Shown here: positions 15,783-20,352 of the stretch, piece after piece
Position numbering within the stretch: position 1 is the stretch's first letter
How the letters are laid out: each line of letters starts with the position of its first letter
Source: Bryobacterales bacterium
Lineage (GTDB): Bacteria; Acidobacteriota; Terriglobia; Bryobacterales; Bryobacteraceae
Direction: 5' to 3'
NCBI GenBank assembly: GCA_016789785.1
Contig: JAEUQE010000149.1
Coordinates: forward strand, 1-20,352
Length of the DNA: 20,352 bases
Program-made: the position numbers and the translations under genes
The notes under the pieces: generated by a model
What the model was told of the DNA's origin: nothing
Databases searched by the model: none
What the model saw: only the letters and a program-made list of their open reading frames with translations

Positions 15783-17638
15783 GCCAGGGCACACAGCGCC
15801 GGAAGATTCCATTCCTGCTTTTGGGGGCGGTGTCTTTTGTTGCGGCCATGGTGGTTGGCTGGAGTTCGATTGCGGCCCGCATCGACAATTACCACTACGA
15901 TTTCGTGCTCGCGCTGCACAGGCCGAACGAGCCCGCCGAAGAGGCCGTAATCCTCGAAGTGGACGATGCGACGCTGCAGAAGTATGGCAGCCGCCGCATG
16001 CGCTCCACCGTGGCGGAGGCCCTGGAACGCGTCGCCGAGGTAAACCCCAAGGTGGTGGCGGTGGACTTCATCTACGGCGAGGCCTGGGATCAGGCCGATG
16101 ACGAAAAGCTCGCCCGCGCGTTTGCCAGAATCCCCAACCTCGTGCTGTCCTCCGATATCCTGCCCGCCGGCACGGGCTGGCAGCAACCTTACCCGCCGTT
16201 TCGCTCGCTCGCGAAAGCGGTTGGGCACGTGCACGCGGATCCCGACAAATACGACGGCGTGAGCCGCCAGGTGCAACTCGAGAAAGCCGCTGATCGCACC
16301 CGGCTGTGGGCTCTGGCGCTCGAAGCTTTTCGATTGGCGCAAGGCGGGGCGGAGATCGTGGAGTCGCCGAAAGACCTCCAGATCGGGAAGATCCTGATCC
16401 CCGTACGCCGTCACCCGATCGAGGGGCGCGCCATGTTGATCCGCTACCGTGGCGGAGGCATTCCGCGAGTCTCGGTGCGCGCCGTGCTCGAAAACCCCGA
16501 GGCGGCCGAAAAACTGCGCGGCAAGGTGGTATTCGCCGGTGTCACTTCGCAGTCCGAGACCAGGGACCGTCTGATGACACCCGTCAGCACGCTTCTTCCG
16601 ATGCCCGGCGTCGAGATCCACGCACACATCTTCGAGACCTTGAAGCAGGCTGATTTCTTGCGAAAAGCCTCGAATGTCGCAGTGCTTGTGGTTTGTATCC
16701 TTTTCAGTGCGTCGACGACTTTGATGTTCGCGCTGGTGGGAGGCTGGCAGGCTTATCTCGTGGCGGCGCTGCAGATCCTCATGGCGCATCTGTTTCCTCA
16801 CATCCTCTTTGGGGAGGGCGTCGTGTTCCCGCTGCTGGCTCCCGCCGCATGCGCATGGCTCGCTGGGCTTGGGTGCGCCGCATGGGAGTATTTCGTGGTG
16901 CGCGGGCAACTGCGCCGGTCGGAGGCTGACCGCAAACGCTACCAGCAGGCGATCCACTTCGTGTGGCACGAAATGAAGTCGCCGCTCACCGCGATTCAGG
17001 GCATGAGCGAGTTGATGGGCCGCTATAACCTCGCCGAGGAGAAACGCAAGCATCTTGCGCAGACCATCAACGCCGACGCCAAACGGCTGGCCAAGATGAT
17101 CCAGGCCTTCCTGGATGTCGAGCGGCTTACCGAAGGGCAGACGGAACTGAAGCGCGAACCGTTCGCCGTGCAGGACATCGTGAATACCTGCATGGAACGC
17201 GTGCGCCCGCTGAGCGACCGCAAGCAGATCGGACTGTCGAATGGCGACCAGGTTACGGCCGAGATTTTGGGCGACCGCGAACTCATGGAATACGCTATAT
17301 ATAATTTGCTGACCAATGCAGTGAAATACTCCCCGGCCGAAACCGAGGTTCGGGTGGATACCCGGCGGAACGGCGAGGAGTTACGTGTCTCGGTCCGGGA
17401 CCAGGGCATTGGCATGGATGAGAAAGAGATCCAGAAGATCGGCACTAAGTTCTACCGCACCAAACGCGCGGAACAGAGCGGGGAATCGGGCACGGGATTG
17501 GGATTGTCCATCGTGCGCCAGATTGTGGAGCATCACGGCGGGCGTCTGGAGATCACCAGTGCGCCGAACCAGGGCTCATGCTTCACCATCGCCGTGCCGG
17601 CCTGTAAGTCCGCGCAGACCGCGGATGTGAGAGGGTGA
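15779..17638 (+). CDS. CHASE2-domain sensor histidine kinase
   Basis: A 619-residue membrane sensor. A first helix (about residues 11-27) leads into a periplasmic CHASE2 domain (about 35-295; AVILEVDDATLQKYG, then KVVAVDFIYGE, then GKVVFAGVTSQSETRD). Two or three further helices follow (about 297-373), which is the usual CHASE2 topology. The kinase core has the H-box HFVWHEMKSPLTAIQG with phospho-acceptor His397, the N-box NLLTNAVKYS (Asn513), the G1 box DQGIGM (541-546), the F box KFYRT and the G2 box GTGLGLS (571-577). All key residues are present. It overlaps the upstream peptidase by ATGA and the downstream response regulator by GTGA, so all three are translated together. The signal is unknown; the exported peptidase may generate or remove it, which is speculation from gene order. 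Confidence 0.93.
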   Translation: MSQGTQRRKIPFLLLGAVSFVAAMVVGWSSIAARIDNYHYDFVLALHRPNEPAEEAVILEVDDATLQKYGSRRMRSTVAEALERVAEVNPKVVAVDFIYGEAWDQADDEKLARAFARIPNLVLSSDILPAGTGWQQPYPPFRSLAKAVGHVHADPDKYDGVSRQVQLEKAADRTRLWALALEAFRLAQGGAEIVESPKDLQIGKILIPVRRHPIEGRAMLIRYRGGGIPRVSVRAVLENPEAAEKLRGKVVFAGVTSQSETRDRLMTPVSTLLPMPGVEIHAHIFETLKQADFLRKASNVAVLVVCILFSASTTLMFALVGGWQAYLVAALQILMAHLFPHILFGEGVVFPLLAPAACAWLAGLGCAAWEYFVVRGQLRRSEADRKRYQQAIHFVWHEMKSPLTAIQGMSELMGRYNLAEEKRKHLAQTINADAKRLAKMIQAFLDVERLTEGQTELKREPFAVQDIVNTCMERVRPLSDRKQIGLSNGDQVTAEILGDRELMEYAIYNLLTNAVKYSPAETEVRVDTRRNGEELRVSVRDQGIGMDEKEIQKIGTKFYRTKRAEQSGESGTGLGLSIVRQIVEHHGGRLEITSAPNQGSCFTIAVPACKSAQTADVRG

Positions 17639-18960
17639 TTCGATTGAGACGATTGCTAGTGGTGGAAGACGACAGTTCGGTGCGCGAGACGCTCGTCACG
17701 TTTCTCGAGTGCGAGGGCTACCAGGTGGAGGCCGTCGGCTCGACATCGGAGGCGATGCGCCGTCTCGCCGCCGAGGCCTTTTCGATCGTCATCAGCGACG
17801 TGTATCTCGATGAGCGCACCGGCCTTGATGTGTTGAATGCCGCACGCTCCGCCGATTCCAACTGCAAAGTGATTCTCATGAGCGGCCGCGGCAGCATCGA
17901 AACCGTGATGGCCGCAACGCGCGGCGGCGCCTTTGACTACGTTGCCAAGCCTTTTGATCTGGACCGCATGCTCGAAGTGGTGAAGCGTGCCGAGGCCGCG
18001 CTCACGGCTTCCGATGACGGCGAGACGGACATCGACGATTTGCCCGAGAGCGAGATGATCGGCAGTTCCATGGGCATGGTCGAGGTGTACAAGATCGTCG
18101 CACGTGTCGCGGCCACCGATACCACCGTGCTCATTCAGGGCGAGACCGGCACCGGCAAGGAACTCGTCGCGCGCATGATTCACAACAACAGCCCGCGCAA
18201 CCAGATGCCTTTCGTTGCGTTGGACTGCGCATCCGTTACCGAGAGTCTGCTTGAGAGCGAACTCTTCGGTGCGATCCGTGGCGCTTTCACGGGCGCGGAT
18301 CGCGACCGCGTGGGTGCGCTCGAAGCCGCCAACAATGGCACGGTGTTCCTCGACGAAATCGGCGATATCGATCTCAGTTTCCAACAGCGCCTTCTAAGGT
18401 TCCTCCAGGAAAAGGAGGTTCGGCCCGTCGGCGCATCCAAGCCGAAACGGGTGGATGTCCGGGTGGTTGCCGCCACCCACCGCGATCTGGCGAAGATGGT
18501 GGAGGAGAAGAAGTTCCGCGAGGATCTCTTCTACCGCCTCAATGTCGTGAACATCAAGCTTCCTCCCTTGCGGGAGCGCCGCATCGATATCCCGCTGCTT
18601 GCCCATCACTTCCTTCGCAAGTCCAACGAACGTTACCGGCTGGACGCGAAGCTGACCGAGTCCGGGTTGCGAACCCTGCAGGAGTACCAGTGGCCGGGTA
18701 ATGTGCGCCAACTGCAGCATCTTCTTGAGCGCTTGACGATCCTTGCACCCGAGTACCGGATTGATGAGGAATCCGTGCGCGACGCGATCGAGAGCGTCAC
18801 GTCGCGTGAGGTGGTCAACGACACTCTGGCGGAGACCGAGGCGGAGCAGATCCGTCGCGTGCTCGCTGCCTGCGGCGGCAACAAGAGCCGGGCCGCAAAG
18901 GTGCTCGGCATCGAACGCAAAACGCTGTACCGCAAACTCGAAAAGATGGGAATGGCCTAG
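17635..18960 (+). CDS. NtrC-family sigma-54-dependent response regulator
   Basis: A 441-residue three-domain activator and partner of the upstream kinase. The receiver domain (about residues 5-120) has the acidic pair Asp11/Asp12, phospho-acceptor Asp55 (ISDVYLDE), Ser83 (MSGRG) and Lys105 (AKPFD). The AAA+ domain (about 140-370) has Walker A GETGTGKE (169-176), the sigma-54 contact loop GAFTGA (216-221), and Walker B VFLDEIGD (237-244). A Fis-type helix-turn-helix ends the protein (about 403-435; NKSRAAKVLGIERKTLYRKL). All motifs are intact, so it should activate sigma-54 promoters when phosphorylated. It starts at GTG 17635 inside the kinase stop (GTGA). I found no convincing sigma-54 promoter in the gene-free stretches of this window, so its targets probably lie elsewhere. 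Confidence 0.94.
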   Translation: MIRLRRLLVVEDDSSVRETLVTFLECEGYQVEAVGSTSEAMRRLAAEAFSIVISDVYLDERTGLDVLNAARSADSNCKVILMSGRGSIETVMAATRGGAFDYVAKPFDLDRMLEVVKRAEAALTASDDGETDIDDLPESEMIGSSMGMVEVYKIVARVAATDTTVLIQGETGTGKELVARMIHNNSPRNQMPFVALDCASVTESLLESELFGAIRGAFTGADRDRVGALEAANNGTVFLDEIGDIDLSFQQRLLRFLQEKEVRPVGASKPKRVDVRVVAATHRDLAKMVEEKKFREDLFYRLNVVNIKLPPLRERRIDIPLLAHHFLRKSNERYRLDAKLTESGLRTLQEYQWPGNVRQLQHLLERLTILAPEYRIDEESVRDAIESVTSREVVNDTLAETEAEQIRRVLAACGGNKSRAAKVLGIERKTLYRKLEKMGMA

Positions 18961-19108
18961 TAATCCCAGTGCATCTCCAACTCGTTCGTTCCGCAGTGCA
19001 CTCTCACCCAATAGCGTCACTTCGCCCGGCAAAGTCTCCGTTCTCGCGGCGCCACTTCCCTGGTTCCGGATCAGCCAGCACCGTCCAGCGCTCACTGAAT
19101 TCCAGTGC
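18961..19108. other. Short gap between convergent genes
   Basis: These 148 bp separate the ends of the response regulator and the metalloprotease genes. The only structure I see is an 8-bp direct repeat GCTCACTG, 18 nt apart, around a CACTG-AATTC-CAGTG inverted repeat at the right-hand end. No strong terminator with a T-run is visible. Confidence 0.4.
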
Positions 19109-19831
19109 TCACTGGCGCGCTTCCGTCCGTTCTTGCTCCGGCTTCTCCCGGGCTGGCGCCTGTTTGAACGTCGATCGCAACATGGACTTATGGATGCGTT
19201 CGATCTCATCGCCTCCGAATCGCAACTCTTCCTGGGCAAGTTCGGCGTCCGAAAGCAGAGGCTTAGCTAGTCCACGCCGTGAATGGCCCCGCGTGTTCGC
19301 CAGGATGTGATACAGTTCGTGCGCGAGCACACGGCCAATCGCTCGACCGAAGAGCCTCTCCTGCTCTCCGGGAGGTAGCCACCGGATGGTGCGCCTCATC
19401 ACCTCGCGCACTCGATCATAGTCAACGCCACAGAAGGGTAGAATCGCGCCATCCGTCATTGCCGTCCAGCCCATCGGTCCTTCGTCGGACACAGGTTGGC
19501 CAAAACCGTCGCTCGTGCACGCCCCGTTGAACGTCACTACCACCAAGGCATCCACAGAAGGGCGGATTCGCGACAGATCCAGATATCGCCACTGCAACCC
19601 CAGCCCCACGGGCCGGAACACCTCCGCAACCTCTTCTTTCATTTCCTCAATCAACGATGGTGGACAGTCTTCCGCGCCCTTCATGTCCAGCGTCAACAAC
19701 GCTCGAACCGGCGGACCATTTTCGGAGATCTCGGCGTTCAGATTCGGTAGAAAGACCCACTCCACAAGGAGAATGGCGGCCAGCCACATCCCCACAGGAT
19801 GTCGCGGCCAACGGACAGTGTTGTCGAACAT
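19109..19831 (-). CDS. Exported putative zinc metalloprotease with HExxH motif
   Basis: A 240-residue protein I cannot place in a named family with certainty. The ATG at 19831 gives a basic N-region (MFDNTVRWPRHP) and a hydrophobic leader (about residues 14-34), so it is probably exported. The mature part has two or three strands, an acidic-basic middle, and the zincin motif HELYH at 171-175 with Glu172 as the catalytic base. A further His183 sits 8 residues after the second motif His, giving HExxH-x7-H rather than the metzincin HExxHxxGxxH. The conserved-looking tail GLAKPLLSDAELA follows. The frame stays open back to 20293, but that extension is basic, cysteine-bearing and lacks a start with a ribosome site. 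An ATG at 20038 is a less likely alternative. The target protein is unknown. Confidence 0.7.
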   Translation of the reverse strand: MFDNTVRWPRHPVGMWLAAILLVEWVFLPNLNAEISENGPPVRALLTLDMKGAEDCPPSLIEEMKEEVAEVFRPVGLGLQWRYLDLSRIRPSVDALVVVTFNGACTSDGFGQPVSDEGPMGWTAMTDGAILPFCGVDYDRVREVMRRTIRWLPPGEQERLFGRAIGRVLAHELYHILANTRGHSRRGLAKPLLSDAELAQEELRFGGDEIERIHKSMLRSTFKQAPAREKPEQERTEARQ

Positions 19832-20173
19832 CGGTATTTCTCGCTTTGCGTCGCTGCCCCTGCCGCCGGCACCGGCAAAGGGCAGAAAGATCCCGGACCA
19901 GTTCATTCCTGTGTGCAGGCCACGGCGAGTCTGCGCAACGGTTGGAGAAAGAGCCCTTCTTCCGTAGCTCCACAAACGGGCGCTCCGGGCGAGGACACCG
20001 CCTCGACCCAGCAATCCCAATAGCAATCCAATCGCCATTGGCTGGTGCCGCGATTTCCACGCCTCACCTCCATCGCAGCCACTCTTCAGCCCACACTCCG
20101 GACGGATTCTGTTCCAGTACGGTATTCCAGATCGGAACTCACATTCCGGATGTGATACAAATACGGAATACCG
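19832..20173. other. Divergent intergenic region
   Basis: About 340 bp separate the leftward metalloprotease from the rightward partial gene. The part nearest the metalloprotease (to about 20080) shows no motif; its open frame is probably chance. The part from about 20100 is less GC-rich, carries repeated TTCCAG/TTCCGG elements and inverted repeats, and probably holds the promoter and operators of the rightward gene. Confidence 0.45.
20120..20173. repeat. Inverted repeat CGGTATTCC ... GGAATACCG abutting a start codon
   Basis: The 9-bp arms at 20120-20128 and 20165-20173 are perfect reverse complements separated by 36 nt, and the right arm touches the ATG at 20174. Nested within or beside them are CACAT-TCCGG-ATGTG (20140-20154) and the pair GTTCC (20111-20115)/GGAAC (20134-20138). 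It could be an operator pair or a leader-RNA stem that hides the start of translation. Confidence 0.45.
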
Positions 20174-20352
20174 ATGCGGACTCCACTGCGGCTGGTGTAC
20201 CCGTTGAGCGCCGCACTCTTTGTGTGCGCGCTGACAGCGCTGCCGCAAACTGCGTCCTCCAAACGCCCCGACCCGTCGATCAAGTCCATTCATCCGTTCA
20301 CTTTGCAGCGAGGCAAGACAACCTCCGTGGTGGTCCGTGGGACCGGACTGAA
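20174..20352 (+). CDS. Exported protein with start of a beta-sandwich/IPT-like domain, cut by the window end
   Basis: The frame opens at ATG 20174 and is still open after 59 codons at the window edge. The first 26 or so residues form a clear signal peptide (MRTPLRLVYPLSAALFVCAL, then TALPQTASS). After a short linker comes SIHPFTLQRGKTTSVVVRGT, which resembles the first strands of the IPT/TIG-like or pre-peptidase beta domains that open many exported acidobacterial and planctomycete proteins. Function cannot be told from this fragment. It is divergent from the metalloprotease gene, and its translation start is touched by one arm of an inverted repeat. Confidence 0.65.
   Translation, partial: MRTPLRLVYPLSAALFVCALTALPQTASSKRPDPSIKSIHPFTLQRGKTTSVVVRGTGL

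Noticed and set aside
15566..17053. 495-codon minus-strand open frame opposite the peptidase and histidine kinase
   Set aside because: His/Arg/Gln-rich antisense shadow. The plus strand carries complete M24 and CHASE2/histidine kinase motifs.
19832..20293. Upstream extension of the metalloprotease frame to 20293
   Set aside because: The added 154 residues show no domain, would bury the signal peptide in the middle, and overlap the promoter and start of the divergent gene.

Overview
The window looks like chromosomal DNA of a soil Acidobacteriota bacterium, most likely of the Bryobacterales/Solibacter type. This is inferred from protein style, not from a marker gene: high GC with GC-rich third positions, a very large Oar-like TonB-dependent receptor with an N-terminal carboxypeptidase-regulatory domain and no SusD partner, and secreted hydrolases with twin-arginine-like leaders. 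I see no tRNA, rRNA, CRISPR array or transposase.

Region 1 (1-2722, + strand): a secreted alpha/beta hydrolase, then a small three-helix membrane protein, an ECF-type sigma factor and a membrane protein with a zinc-binding anti-sigma motif. The sigma and anti-sigma genes overlap by ATGA. A gene-free stretch of about 350 bp follows.

Region 2 (3074-14318) is the core: a sugar-utilisation-like locus in two divergent arms. The minus-strand arm reads, in transcription order: TonB-dependent receptor, secreted esterase, a 73-codon remnant ORF, an Asp-box (sialidase-like) protein, an FAD-dependent oxidoreductase, a dihydrodipicolinate synthase/N-acetylneuraminate lyase (DHDPS/NAL) family gene, and an MFS transporter. 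Junctions are overlaps or gaps of at most about 10 nt, so it is probably one operon of about 9.4 kb. The DHDPS/NAL gene is broken by an out-of-frame internal deletion that removes its catalytic tyrosine region. The plus-strand arm is a galactokinase-family kinase overlapping a GntR/FCD regulator. Only 32 bp separate the two arms, and they hold a palindrome ATATCG-TTAT-CGATAT that is the obvious operator candidate. The likely flow is: outer-membrane uptake of a glycan or derivatised sugar, de-esterification and sialidase-fold processing in the periplasm, inner-membrane import by the MFS protein, then oxidation, aldol cleavage and phosphorylation inside. The substrate is unknown; a sialic-acid-like or N-acetylgalactosamine-like sugar is only a hypothesis.

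Region 3 (14553-18960, + strand): an exported aminopeptidase P-like metallopeptidase, a CHASE2 sensor histidine kinase and an NtrC-type sigma-54 response regulator, joined by 4-nt overlaps (ATGA, then GTGA).

Region 4 (18961-20352): a minus-strand exported putative zinc metalloprotease with an unusual HExxH-x7-H motif. A divergent plus-strand exported protein follows and is cut by the window end; the DNA in front of it is rich in inverted repeats.
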